A DNA stretch of 64,000 bases, taken from NCBI GenBank assembly GCA_015680685.1, contig MNCI01016025.1, positions 240,846-304,845 of the forward strand. The letters run 5' to 3'. The position numbers and the translations under genes are program-made. Below are positions 46,346 through 58,439 of the stretch, piece by piece. The stretch is from Gnetum montanum. Taxonomy: Eukaryota > Streptophyta > Gnetopsida > Gnetales > Gnetaceae. The notes under the pieces were generated by a model that worked only from the letters and a program-made list of their open reading frames with translations, was not told the origin of the DNA and made no database searches. The number at the start of each line of letters is the position of its first letter. The first letter of the stretch is position 1.

Positions 46346-46678
46346 TCAACTTTAAATATATTTATTTATTTATTCTTTTTAAATTTTTTTTCCTTTTAAA
46401 ATTCAAGCATTTATTTTTCTTTCTTTTTAATCATTTTTTAATATAGCATATTTTAGTATTTTTTAAAAAATATAATATTATTCTAATGTTTATTTCTTGT
46501 AATCAATTTTATAGTTTACTTTCACATTTATGATCTAAAATTCTTATTTTATGAGCACACATCCTAACAATAATTACTTACCCCTATCCCAAATTGGCGA
46601 GTCACTTGTCCCTTCACATTCAATAAACAACAAGCTTCATATTTTTCAAGTTCTATTCCTAGGAGAACTCGAACTAGG

Positions 46679-48200
46679 ATGGTAGCCCATCAACCCCTTG
46701 CTCCCTTGGTGAGAAATCCCTTTAAATTTACTAATTACGATGAGATCTCAAAATTTCTCCAAAAGAGAAACCTATTCTTTGATCCAACAGCCCTTACGAG
46801 TGATGCCCACCAACACATACAATGTTTTGAAACCTTACTAGGGAGCCACAACATTGTACAAAATGATGTGATATGTATGGTTTTTGTGACAACATTCATG
46901 ACTAAAGCCACCCAATGGTTATTTGTGCTCCCTAATGCCTCCATCGACTCATGGAAGGAGTTCAAAAATAAGTTCCTAATTCAATTTGACAAGCTCACGA
47001 GCCCTTCCATCACATCTAGTAACTTCACAAGCCTAAGAAAATGACCTCAAGAAAATGTTAGGTATTACAACCTTAGATTCCTTCAGTAGCTTACTTATGT
47101 ACCAAATGAGATGCATTCACAACCTAATGGTATCCTCAACTTCTATTTCTCTACCACTAACCCATTCTTTGCTTATGCCATCAAACTTGATCCCAACATA
47201 ACAAAAATATAGGGAGCGATGGCTAAAGCCATTGAGCTAGAATAAATAACCATTATGAACAACATCTAGACCTAATTTGGAATGATGAGTATTGGAAATG
47301 CTATACCTTAGACTTCTTCACCCTTTCAATTGGCTTAACCTTCAAGAAATTACTCCCAAGGCCCCATGTCCTCTTCATTTCTACCATCCAAAAGCTAGTT
47401 TGAATGATGACTAATCAAAAGCCTTGATCCAATGCATCATAAACTAAAATAGAACATCTAATCCTATTGAACCCACAACTCAAACCCAAAACTAGATGAC
47501 CCTAGATACTGACTTCATTGTAAAAACTTTCCAATGAAGTGGTTGAGCTAAACAGAAACAAAAACAAAGGTCCTATACAATCGGAAAAGCCAAGTACATC
47601 AATCAATGATGATTATTGTTATCTCCATAACACGAGGCAACATTCTAAGAAGACTTATCCTCAATTCTTGTCATTATATGGTGACAATACCCAAGGGAAA
47701 AAAATGTGAAAACCCCTATTATGGTCCTTAATGTACCTCATGAAATAGAAAATGAAGAGGTTTCCTCATTAGAACAAGTTATGGTAGGTGACCCTAATGC
47801 GCACAACACTCGCTATCGTAGACTTAGTGACATTGTGAACACCCCACAACAAAAAAACTAGGAGTAATCCATACATGCCCTAAAATAGAATAGTTCCTAG
47901 TCAAAACAATGCAAAAAACCAATCTAGGCCATTGCAAGTAACCCCCCCACAATGATCAAACCCCTATTCTATACTTAGAAGAACCTTACCTCAATAAGAA
48001 GCCAAAGACAAACATAGTAATTATGATCTAGTTGAGGATCTAAAAAGAGTTAAAGCCTTCATTTTGATGTACAATATCCTACAATTTAATGAAATGAAAG
48101 AGGTGATTTGGGATATAGTTCATATGCCTAAAGCCCAAAAGGAAAATTCCCCAATCCCTGAAAGGCAAGTTCACTTCACAAAAGGTCCTGACACACTATG
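46679..48200 (+). pseudogene. Element C gag
   Basis: Opens with 121 codons (46679-47044): MVAHQPLAPLVRNPFKF, HIQCFETLLGSHNIVQND and FVTTFMTKATQWLFVLPNAS, ending FKNKFLIQFDKLTSPSI, the standard retrotransposon Gag core (the ATQWLF/WxxFxxxFLxxF pattern). After a stop it reads NVRYYNLRFLQ*LTYVPNEM and on to 47240. Later parts are heavily shifted. The basic tail and knuckle are not visible. Confidence 0.75.
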
Positions 48201-48235
48201 AATATAGAATGCAAACAATTCCATGTTAAGCAAGA

Positions 48236-48664
48236 ATGATCACCCCCTTTCTTGATGACTTTGATTATTCTAGGAAATAATTTCTACAACTATTTAATTG
48301 ATTCTAATGCAACTATTAGTGTCATGCCTCTTGAGGTATGTAAGTCTTTACGAGCACAAATGATACCACAAACAAAAAGTGTGATTCAACTCGATGGATC
48401 TAACATACCTGTATAGGATCATTAAAAGGAGTAAAGGTACAAGTTAAATAATACCCTACATTTATATGTTATATGAATATCATAGTAGTTGACATGTCAC
48501 CCACTTATGGTATGCTCTTATCTAGGACTTTTAAAGCCAAGTTTGGGGGCTTGTTTAGGTTGGATTTCTTGGAATTGTTGACACCTATCAAAGGAAAATT
48601 TGAGTATATGATTATACCTAGGGAACCCTTTTACAACCAAGTGGTAACAACTTTTGATCAATAG
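48236..48664 (+). pseudogene. Element C aspartic protease
   Basis: Reads NYLIDSNATISVMPLEVCKS, where DSN stands for the catalytic DSG, then NIIVVDMSPTYGMLLSRTF, KAKFGGLFRLDF. That second half is common in a group of plant Tat-like polyproteins in which an archaeal-type RNase H follows the protease. Confidence 0.75.
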
Positions 48665-48706
48665 AATAGATCTCTAGGAAATCAAAAAAACAATCATTTT
48701 TTCAAA

Positions 48707-49420
48707 GTGGTTGAGCTAGGACTTGGTGAATATTTTTTGAATGATGATATAGATGAGGCTCTACGCATAAACCCTTTTGTGTACACATATTTTAGTCAAT
48801 ATTATCAAGCTTTTAGGAAGTGTGAGAAGGTGTATGAAGATACTTTGTCACATCACCAGCATGATGGAAGAACCTTTCTTTTTGATGACCCACCACCATT
48901 AGAAAATGATAAGAACATAAGAAAGATTCTAACTAATAAAAAATTAGAGGATGGAGCAAATTTCAATGATGAACATTATTACCTTGATCAAAGTGCTGAT
49001 TTTTTAGATTTCACTAACTTAAACACTTGGATACTTAGAGTGGATGATGCTTCTTCCAAGAAAGGATGTGGATCAAGAATACTATGTATACCTCCTAGCG
49101 AAGCTCCTATCCTTAAACCATTAATTTCACCCAACCTATGACTAACAACATAGTTGAATATGAATCACTTATACATGGGATCAAGCTAGCTCAATACTAC
49201 GACTTATCCAAAACTTAAAATCTATAGTCACTCCCAAATAAAAGTGAACAAATCCAATGGTATCTTTGATGATAAAGATGTCACCATGAAAGTATATAAA
49301 GCTTACATTCTTGAGCATTTTAAAGAATTTGAATGCATAGCCATTGAACATGTACTAGGAAAGAAAATTACATTCCCAATGCACTAGCCCAAATGGCCAC
49401 CAATTTGGATGTCCCTTTTA
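48707..49420 (+). pseudogene. Element C archaeal-type RNase H, upstream of RT
   Basis: 48707-49141 is open: an acidic linker, then FTNLNTWILRVDDASSKKGC, the RNase H start (usual W.LYFDGASS..G). After one shift it reads NIVEYESLIHGIKLAQYYDL and FECIAIEHVLGKKITFPNAL, AQMATNLDVPF, the rest of the fold. In A and D this domain lies after RT and the Ty3-type RNase H, here before RT. Confidence 0.8.
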
Positions 49421-49458
49421 ATAATAATGATTGGTATTAAGAAATTATTATTGAAAAG

Positions 49459-50280
49459 GTGAAGTCCTATTTTATTCCTAATAATGTTTTTTCTTTTCAA
49501 GTGCTTGACAATGATGATCATGTTTATAAATTTCTATTTCTTGAAGGAGAATTTAGTGATCAAGGAGATATATCCAAGGATGATGTGTTCTTGAACAAGA
49601 TATCTCTTGCAATCATAGTTAGGGAAGCCTTTTTGATGACCTACACCCAAAGATCATAGACTTATCCAAAAATACTAATTGGAAAATGTTAGCTCAAACC
49701 AAAACAATTCAAATTCAAAATAGAGGAAAACAATACCCTATCAAAATAGGAGCTTGTTTACACCCAAATGAAAGACAAAGCCTCATTGACTTACTGCATG
49801 AATTTAATGATGTTCTAGCTTGAACTTATGAAGATCTTAGGACTTTCAATCCATTAGTAATGACACATACCATTTCCCTTAGTCTAGAAACAAAACCATT
49901 CAGGCAAACTCTTAGACCTATGAATCCAAAGATTGAGATCCTCATGACAGTAGAAAATGAAAAACTCCTAGAATCCAAAATAATTACCTAGTAAGACACT
50001 CCTATTGGATCTCAAACTTAGTACCCATTAGGAAATGAACTAGGTACTTAAGGTTATGTATTGATTTTTGTAACCTTAATACTTCTTGCATCAAGGATAA
50101 TTATCCACTTTCTCTTATGGAGGAGCTATTGCAAATTTTGAACAATGCACAAATGTATTCCATTTTAGATGGGTATTTAGGATATAACCAAATTTTAGTA
50201 AATAAGAAATACCAGTAAAAATAGCTTTTATATCAAAATGGGGAACCTTTCAACTCGCTAAACTTCCCTTTGACCTCATA
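49459..50280 (+). pseudogene. Element C reverse transcriptase, N-terminal part only
   Basis: A linker (49459-49659: VKSYFIPNNVFSFQVLDNDD) leads to RT sequence: NERQSLIDLLHEFNDVLA-like at 49765, YEDLRTFNPLVM, LETKPFRQTLRPMNPKIEIL, FCNLNTSCIKDNYPLSLMEE and MYSILDGYLGYNQILV, ending KLPFDLINAGSTFN near 50295. The catalytic DD box, thumb and Ty3-type RNase H are absent. The next readable sequence is the pre-integrase segment, so about 1 kb has been lost. Confidence 0.75.
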
Positions 50281-51745
50281 AATGCTGGCTCTACCTTCAA
50301 CTTTAGAAAATTGCCTAGTTAGAGGGACTGGTCTTGCCAAGTTACTTGCTAAAGCTTCAAATTCAAAAAATTGTGATGCATCTAAAGATAAAGAATCAAT
50401 TTCTTTTCACATATTATCCATTAATGAGAAAAATGATATCTCATTTTCTTCCAACCAATTATATGATCCATGGTATGGTGATATCAAATGTTATTTAACC
50501 TTCCATCATTGTCCCTCAGATTTGCCTAGATATAAGAGAAAGCTTTTGATATCAAAAGGTTCTAAATTCACTCTAATAAGTGGTAAACTATTCAAAAATA
50601 ACTTCTAAGGAATATACCTTAAGTTCTTGGACCAATAATAGGCTAACAATGCTCTATAACAACTTCACGAGGAAGGACATATAGGATACTTCTTGTTAGT
50701 TCATAAAATTATGAGGGCTAGTTATTATTGGCCTACTATGATAAATTACACTCACAACTTGGTTAGAACTTCTGCTTAATATCAAATATTTAAGGATAAA
50801 AACCCCAAGAGTTCAGCCCCTTTATAGCCTATAATAGAAACTAGACCATTTTCACAATGGGCTTTAGATTTTATCAGAATGATCAATTCTTTGTCTACTA
50901 CCCTACACAAGTTTATCTTAACAGCCACTGATTATTGCATACATTGGTTAGAGGTGAAAGCAACTAAAACAAGATCATATAATGAGGTCATTTGCTTCTT
51001 AAAAAACATTATAATCTTGAGGTATGACTATCCTTATGATTTAGTAGTCAACAATGAACCCTTGTTCATCTCCATAGAGCTCACAAATTGGGCTAGAGAC
51101 CATAACATCATTATCAAGGTGGTAATTGAATATTATTCATAGGATAACAATTTGGCTAAATCCTCCAACAAAATTATATTAGATGGGACAAAGAAAATGA
51201 TAGCCCAAAACCCACAAACTTGGCATGAATAACTAAAATGGGTAGTTTGGGCTAATAGGTTTCATTATAAAGAATCAATCAAGTCTATACCATACGATTT
51301 AGTGTATGGAAAAGAACCCACATTGCCAATAAATTTACAGATTCCTACATATTAGTTCTTCTTAGATTACTTACCAAACAATGAGCATCTAATATCTAAA
51401 ACATACAACATTTGGAATCTAGAGCTTAAAAGGGTCAAAGCAATCAAAATTATATGTATTCATCAACAAATTTTTAAGAGATGGTTCCATAAGAAATATG
51501 CAGCTAAAATTTTTCAAGTGGATGACCTAGTCCTTAAGAGAGATAGAGCGTTTGGTCAAATTGGCCCTCAAACTAAGTTTTCCCCTATGTGGTTAGGCCC
51601 ATTCCAAATTGTAGATATTATTGGCCTAAATGTATAAAAAATTGCTAATTTGCAAGGACAAAGATTATATAGGGATTTTAGTGCATTTCATTTGAAGCAT
51701 TTCTACATAGGTGCCCCACATGGACACTTGGTAGATTCTTAATTC
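50281..51745 (+). pseudogene. Element C integrase
   Basis: The pre-integrase segment is open at 50282-50608 (PWYGDIKCYLTFHHCPSDLP, SGKLFKN). The zinc region reads QLHEEGHIGYFLLVHKIMRA and SYYWPTM with the Cys pair lost. The core is partly open (50879-51142): FILTATDYCIHWLEVKATKT, NNIIILRYDYPYDLVVNNEP-like and IIIKVVIEYYS. The second acidic residue is Asn (VVNNEP) and the last is Lys (LAKSSNKII). The C-terminus ends SAFHLKHFYIG. Inactive. Confidence 0.8.
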
Positions 51746-53058
51746 TATGTTTTTTTTTTCTTCACCATGCATTTCATTTGTATATAGTTGCATTTGCATG
51801 TTTTCCTTGCATTGTCTCTTTCTTAGCATGTTGGTTTGGTTTGATTTTTGTTTCTAAATATGGTTTTAGTAATCATTATGATCGTTTGAGTTACTAGATG
51901 TTGGTCATCATAACACTATTGAAAAATAATATAAGTATAATATAATATAAACTATTACTATTACATAAAGTCTACTTTATATCACATATTTCAATAATGT
52001 TTTGATTCTTCTTAATCGATTTCAAGGTTTTAGTTTATTTTTTATGTTGGATTATGGAGCATGGAATTTATACTAACTTATCATGTAATCATCATGAGCA
52101 TGTGAGTGTAGGATATGTGATGTTGGAGAATGGTTAGTAATATTCACTAGGTGACCTTGGAAAGCTCCATTTTCCCCTCTCATAAGCCCCAACCCTTAGG
52201 TGTGATGATCCATGGCTACCTTATGAACAAAGGGGTGAAGTGTGTTCATCTCCATTTGAGAGCCCTTAGCCTCCCATGTGGCATGCTATGATGCCATCAA
52301 ATTGTAATTAAAGGCACATACATAAGGGTTAAACTACATCATGGGCAAAGTTTTGAAAGGACTATGTTCTTTAGTAGAGTAGTTAATTAGCCATATTCGT
52401 GTTGGAATTCCTACCTTAAGAATGAAGTACACCATGAGCAAAGTTTCATTAAATAAGAAAAAAGAAAAGAATGAGGACCATGTTCATTAGTAGTGTAATA
52501 CGTTGTTGAGTGTGATGGGGTATAATAGGAATCCTCATCCTAACCTAAATTCCCCCTTACAAATCTCTTTCCCAAATTTCAAAATAAAAAAAAGGAGAAG
52601 CAAATAATCCCTTTTCACCAGTTCCCTTTCAAAAAAAAAACCAAAGAAAAATTTGAAAGTTATGGCTTACTATGATGTAACTTGAGCCTATCCTTCTCAT
52701 TAAGTTCTGTAAAAGTTTTGTATTCAAAGTAGTCCACGTACTTTTTGCTTTTACCTTGTGAAAAGATTGGGAATGTGATCTTATCTATATCTTAAATATA
52801 TACATACATATATCTATATAGTTAAATTTATGATTTATAAATTATATTCAGAGTTTGATTAAATAAGATGGTGTGGTAAGGGTAACCCATGTTTAGTTCT
52901 TTTTTGGTTATATGATTATTTTAATCATGTTTATATCACTATAGTTTACTTTCTAGTTTTGATTTGTCCATTTTGTGATGTTTTTTATTATCTATCTATT
53001 TCATCTCCCTTTTTTTAAAAAAATAATGGTTTTGTTGCTCCATGCACTTACATGCAAT
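51746..53058 (+). other. Element C 3' untranslated region
   Basis: AT-rich, with TATATA-type simple repeats at 52795-52850. No gene is recognised. It ends in the polypurine tract. Confidence 0.5.
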
Positions 53059-53076
53059 TAAAGTTTGGGGGCTAAG
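53059..53076 (+). other. Element C polypurine tract
   Basis: TAAAGTTTGGGGGCTAAG directly before TGTTGAGGCC. Confidence 0.75.
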
Positions 53077-54855
53077 TGTTGAGGCCAACCTTGCCCATGC
53101 TATCAAGCAATCACATTATGTTAAGAGACTATGAATTATACTTGAAGACTTCCTTCAAGCAATCACATGTTTATCAAGCATGGCTTAAGAATAACCAAGC
53201 ATAACACCTATTGACCAACCAATGGATCCATACTACATTTCGAACTAGTACCTTTACACCAAAAAACCATAGTTGTATCCTAATTAACCTAAGTATGTGT
53301 TACTAACACTAAAATTTAATGCAACGTATGATTGTAACAACTAAAAAGATGGTATTATTTTTATTATTATTTTCTTTAAAATAACTTAACATGAATTAAA
53401 TCCAAAGATTTGAGGTTTACTATTTCTGCTTGAAATGTAACTTGCCGGCATTTCCCAAGGAGCTTAAGCTTTTGGTAATTAAACCATGAGTTTCCATTTT
53501 CTACTATGATCGTTGTTTCTTTTGATAGCATAGACTTCAATATAAAAATTTTTGTTAGCATAGAATCATTAATAGATACTGAATAGATAAAAAAAAACTT
53601 CATAAATTTTATCTTTGGAAACAAATATTGATGCAAGATGGCAGTTGAAGGCAAGCGACGATAGTTGATAGTCGACAATGGTTGATGGTGGTTTCTTCTC
53701 CTACAAGTCGCTATTAACTAAAGGAGATAGGAGGATGATGAATGGAAAGGATGCAAGAAAAATGATGGAAGTGGGCACCAGAGGATGGTTCATCTCACTC
53801 AGGAGCAATTCCCTACAAGCAAGATCATCCTGGTGATAGAGAGGACCTGGGCGTGATGGCAAGTAAAAGCAGTATGACCATAGCAAGGTCTTCATGTCTT
53901 TCTCTAGAAGCTAACCCATGGTGGAAGGTGGCTACCAACAAAAAAAAATTAATAGTATATGTTGCAGACATGTTAGAATCAAAGACATGAATTTAGTGAC
54001 ATGGACATCACATGTTAGAGGCAACAGCTATAGTGCAGGTAGTCATAGTAACATTAAAAAAGCATAAAAATCTTTTCCTTTTTTTTCTCTTTCAAGAAAA
54101 ATGGTAGACACCCTCTTCCAATAGAGAATTAGTGTTGAATTCTATAAAAGATTGTAGAAAATGGCTTCTCTCTTCAATGTGTGGCTAACAACAAACAAAG
54201 ACAAAACTACAAATGGATACCCACAGCAACAACGCCTCTCTTTGTTGCTAATCGATGTCATCCCATTGCAAGAGTTTCTACACATGCGGGTGGTGACAAA
54301 TAGTAGATCACAAGTTGTAGATGGAGGTTGATGTGTTGTAGATTGTTGTTGAATTGCACAAAACCATCAAGCCTCCTCTTCTCTAACCCATAAGTGGTAG
54401 ATGACACACTAGACGATGGTAGACAAGCAGTAGTGATGGCCACATTAGTGTTGCAGGTAACTTCTACAGTTCTATTTTCTCTCTTTTGTGCATAGAGATA
54501 TGAAAATAAAAGGTGATGATAGCAGTCATGTTTCTTCCTTCTTCCTCATCCACCAGTAGCTACAAGCAACATTGTGGTAGCATCCATAATAGATAGATAG
54601 TGAACAAGCGGTAGCAATGAGACCAAGGAAAATTTAAATTTTTTTGGATTACTTATTGTACTCTTAAAGTGCTAAAATATTCAATTTAAAATTTTGATTA
54701 TTTCTACTTGGTTTATTATTTTAAAGCATCACATAGCCTTCTCCAGCTGAGACTATTCTTGGGTTTTCATAACCATATGGAAGGCATCCTAGGTAATAGT
54801 CTCCTAAAATGAGTTTTCCTTTTTCAATGTTGGTGCATCCAAATTTTATGCATCA
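53077..54855 (+). repeat. Element C 3' LTR
   Basis: TGTTGAGGCCAACC...TTTTATGCATCA, 1779 bp. The last 1.2 kb align with the 5' LTR, while 53100-53630 do not. Open frames here (for example 54258-54443) are incidental. Confidence 0.75.
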
Positions 54856-55636
54856 ATAAGGATGTTAGAAAAAATTTTGAAAATTTCCAAAAAATTTCAA
54901 AGTGCACAAGTTTTGAACAATTGAAATGAAAGTTCTGATTTAGACGATGACCAAGAAATATTGAACTTAAAGTATATTTTAACAAAAAAGTAGAAAAGAG
55001 TGAAAAATTAGTCGAAATGGATGAGAACTAGTCCCAAAATTATGCATAAATTCAAAGAAACTATCATTGATGTTTTGGAAGATGTGAAGGTTAGTTAAAA
55101 GCCATGATCAATAAAAGTTTTGCAATTGGTTCCTCCCCAAAGTAGGCTCCTATCATAATGCCCTTAAATAACCACTTCTATAGATGTCCATGGGCACCCT
55201 AGAAGTTAAACGTAGATCATGCCTTTTTTCCAAACTACACACAATACCATGGTTGGGATGTTACACTATACTACAAAAAACCAAAAGGCTCATAATCGCA
55301 TGCAGCAATGAGGTGAGTAATGGAATGAGAATGGATTTTAGAGATTTGGATGTCCACAATAGGTTCTTGTGAAAAATGTCATTAAAATGACTAGCATACC
55401 TATCCGTCAAGTTTAGACCAAGTCCATATCATGAATAGTGACCTCACATTAATGTGTTCCATCCTACCAACAACCATGAGTCCACAACCACCACAAAGAA
55501 GAATCATCACTTTAGAAAGAGAAGAAAAGAGAGAAAGGAAGGAAGGACCTTAGCTAAAGGGGTGCCTTCAATAATGGGTAACATGTCTTTCCAACCCCAT
55601 AAACAATGCTTATAGCCCATTATTATGTCTACAAGG
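54856..55636. other. Flank between elements C and D
   Basis: 780 bp with no recognisable gene or repeat. It may be the older host sequence or a fragment of another element. CAAGG at 55632-55636 is the expected left target-site copy of D. Confidence 0.4.
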
Positions 55637-55744
55637 TGTTGTAACGACAGAAAATGTCAATCGCTGGAAAATACCAAATGAAAATTCGTGTACACAGTCT
55701 TAACCACGGATCCATGCGAGGTCCATGCTAGAGAAAACGTATCT

Positions 55745-55830
55745 GCGGTGCCCTGAATGGTCTTGTCGATCAGACAAGGACTTACTNCGCGGTGCCCTGA
55801 ATGGTCTTGTCGATCAGACAAGGACTTACT
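55745..55830. other. Assembly join with duplicated 42 bp
   Basis: 55745-55786 is repeated at 55789-55830, with N at 55787, in the D LTR. Confidence 0.88.
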
Positions 55831-56419
55831 CAATCAGTAAATTGACGAATATTATACATATTCCATGAAACAAATTGATTCAATGAATCATGAAAGGAGT
55901 AGAAAATGATGTAAATAAATTGAAATAACGACACCGTCAACATGACAAGGAGGATCGAATTTAAGAAAGATGCGCAATTCCAAGATGTATGTTTTGACCG
56001 GAAGATGGAGTATATTGTATATAAAGTTCCAATGGCAAACTCCGCTTATCTTATGCGAAGCATACATAAAATAACAAGAAAACTGTTCAACAAGGAGTAT
56101 AGAATGAAGCTCGGTCTACCTCATAAGTCAAAGATGGGATGCAAGAAAGGTCAAGCCTAGATGTCTATCGATCAACTATTTCTGATCAATAGATTTTGCC
56201 GACCGCACCAGATGATCTCTCGATCTCTGATCCGTTCCCTTTTCCTTCGGTAGTTTCTACTCAAAACTACCAATGATCACCGATGGAGAGAACTATATTT
56301 TCGCCAAAGGACTTATCGCTCCTACTGCCAATGCTTAAAAATGTCTTCTGTCTCTGCTAAAAGGTGATAGCTACCAAAAAAGCCGAAGATGAAGATCCAG
56401 ATCTCTTCGCCAACTGGAG

Positions 56420-56427
56420 TATTTATA
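56420..56427 (-). promoter_or_regulatory. TATA box of element D LTR
   Basis: Minus-strand TATAAATA in CCTATAAATACTCC, at the place corresponding to 18007 and 35797 in A. Confidence 0.6.
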
Positions 56428-56596
56428 GGTTCGGTAGTACATGGAGAAGGCACAACCCTGATGACACATGTCTTGAACCTTCAAAATACCATTGACTTGG
56501 TAAAATTTATATTGAAGCTGGTCATGTCGCATCACATTTTTGGGAAAGGGGGAAAAGTACACTATCAAACACTTCCGCTGAAGCTGCTTCATGATT

Positions 56597-56628
56597 ACGC
56601 ACAATACGCTCATCAGCGTATTGTGCGT
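56597..56628. repeat. Perfect 14 bp palindrome in the D LTR
   Basis: ACGCACAATACGCT, four bases CATC, then AGCGTATTGTGCGT. The arms are fully complementary. It is one of a series of imperfect AGCGTAA palindromes in this LTR. Confidence 0.85.
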
Positions 56629-57263
56629 GTGGATAGCAAGTGCGTATCTAGTACTTCTTTAGCTAGCTTTAGGATTTATTATGCTCATTTACCTTGTGTC
56701 ACGTGGAAGAGCGTAATAGAGCATGGAAGTAGTTGATTGAAGCTCTTTTACACTCATTTACGCTGCAAAGTGTAATAGAGCGTAAAAATGATCAACCTTA
56801 CCATAAATTACGCTTGTCTACGCTGTGTAACATAATGAGCGTAAAATGACCAATCTGCAAAAAAGAAGAAATCAATCTGATGTGCTTCCTTGGACTTTGA
56901 CTTTGCCTTCCCTGAAGCTCGTTATGCTGCTCTGTGTAACAGAGCGTAAAATCAGCCCTAAACAAGAAGACTTAGCAGAATATGCAACAAGTCTTAAACC
57001 TTAAACTTCATCCAGTTCACCGAAGTAAGTTACTTTCTGACATAGGGCTATGTTAAGCAGAGTTACACTGAGTGACACTACGCTATGTTGCATAATGTAG
57101 CGTAAAGAGAGAAAACAAAGTAAGGTCAAAATTTGTAAGAAACTTGGAGACTTGATGTTACGCGCCTCTTTGCCTCGTTCTATCTTCTAGATTTCTATCG
57201 CAAAATTTCGCCCAAATCGTGAATCTTTGCCTTAGGCAAATTCGCAATTTCCATAGTGTTTTA

Positions 57264-57278
57264 ATGGCCCCTCTTTAT
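57264..57278 (-). other. Element D polypurine tract
   Basis: Minus strand ATAAAGAGGGGCCAT before the LTR start, as in A (CAAAGAGGGGCCAT). Confidence 0.75.
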
Positions 57279-57464
57279 TGACGTTTAGAGGGCTTTCCTG
57301 AAAGAAGTCAACAAAGAATACGAAACACCGGATGGGTAAAAGTACCAACAATGCTCATCCACGGTTACTCAAGTGTCGCCCAGTCAATGTAGAAGTGTAG
57401 ATGTGAGGGAAATGGAAGATAAAATAGTATGGAAGGGGATTCTTACAAAGGTAAGAGGAAAAAG

Positions 57465-57530
57465 GTTTGGGGAAGACTCAAATGAGGTTTGGGGAAGACT
57501 CAAATGAGGTTCAGGGAAGACTCAAATGAG
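57465..57530. repeat. Three 22 bp tandem repeats
   Basis: GTTTGGGGAAGACTCAAATG AG repeated three times, the third with TCA for TGG. It lies in the 3' region of D and is not seen in A. Confidence 0.85.
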
Positions 57531-58439
57531 GGAGTATAGCTTTTTTCATGCATAAGCAATTAGGCTTTCTCCTACGATTGCATTTGCATGGAGTTATGCC
57601 ATCATATCATAGATGAGGATGGTTGCATAGAAGAATTGCATTGCATTTGCACAGCCTAGATGAGTTGCGTTTCATCCATTTTACCGACCCCACCCCCCTA
57701 TTTTTTTTTGCGTCCACTAGGTGAGTTGCGTTATGCCGGTTCATGGACTTGATTGTAATGTAGATGCGGAAAGTGTTTCACATTTTGTGTAAGGGAAACA
57801 GATGGGATAGTTAAGGAGGGTAACAAGAGCTTGAGGTAGGATTATGAGGAAAATAGGGGTGCACTCCTGAGTGGACATGATAAGTTAAGCGACCATCTCA
57901 AAACGTTGTCTATATTTCACCGCTCAGATGAATGCACCTTTGAACGACATCCTCGTAGCAAGTAACCTGCAACCAAAGAAGAAAATAGAGGACACCATTG
58001 CTTGGTCAAATCATTGGAGAGGTTGTTGAAACAAGTACTGTTTGAGGCAAGACAGAGTGAGCGGGCCAAGGACGAGGAACCATAGCCAAAGGCTAGGCTC
58101 TTCAATGTTGATGCTCAGCCCAACATATTGCCGCCAAAGAACATCAAAATCATTGCACCTAACCGGTTATGCAAAGAACCAGCTAGGTGATTTTGCGAAG
58201 CTAGAGTCTGATAGTGATGATGAGCAAAGATCCCCAAGGTCATAGTTGATGAGAACTCCTTTGGAGCTCTAAATGATGAAACTAACCTCTCAGAGGTGCC
58301 ACCGCTGAAATGGGTGCAATGACAGCATCTCCGAGGGGTCAGTAGTATGCCTTTTAGCACATCCGAGGAATCAGTAGAATGCCTGTGAGGTGGCAATGCG
58401 AGGACTTTCCCAGCATCCCACCCCATATGTTTTGCAGTC
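57531..58439 (-). other. Element D 3' untranslated region
   Basis: No coding remnant recognised. Small open frames (57917-58105, 58115-58426) have no family features. Confidence 0.45.

Larger units (their letters stand above)
13862..54855 (+). mobile_element. Element C: outer Tat-like LTR retrotransposon with nested A and B
   Basis: The two ends share TGTTGAGGCCAACCTTGCCC at the start and TTTTATGCATCA at the end, and about 1.2 kb of clear similarity within the LTRs. A primer-binding site follows the first LTR and a polypurine tract precedes the second. Removing the nested A (20.0 kb) and B (9.8 kb) leaves about 11.2 kb, a normal size for a gypsy element. The flanking 5-mers (AGAAT before 13862, ATAAG after 54855) do not match. 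The pairing therefore rests on LTR similarity, orientation and size. A chance pairing of two separate copies is not excluded. Confidence 0.65.
55637..57263 (-). repeat. Element D 3' LTR
   Basis: On the minus strand it starts TAAAACACTATGG (TGAAACACCATAA in A), just after the polypurine tract, and ends ...GTCGTTACAACA (AGTCACTACA in A). Near its end it shares the AGTCCTTGTCTGATCGAC-like segment with A. A TATA box lies at 56420-56427. It contains palindromes of the TTACGCT...AGCGTAA type at about 56600, 56700, 56765, 56825, 56935 and 57090. A 42 bp assembly duplication surrounds the N at 55787. The open frame at 55942-56160 is not a known protein. Confidence 0.8.
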
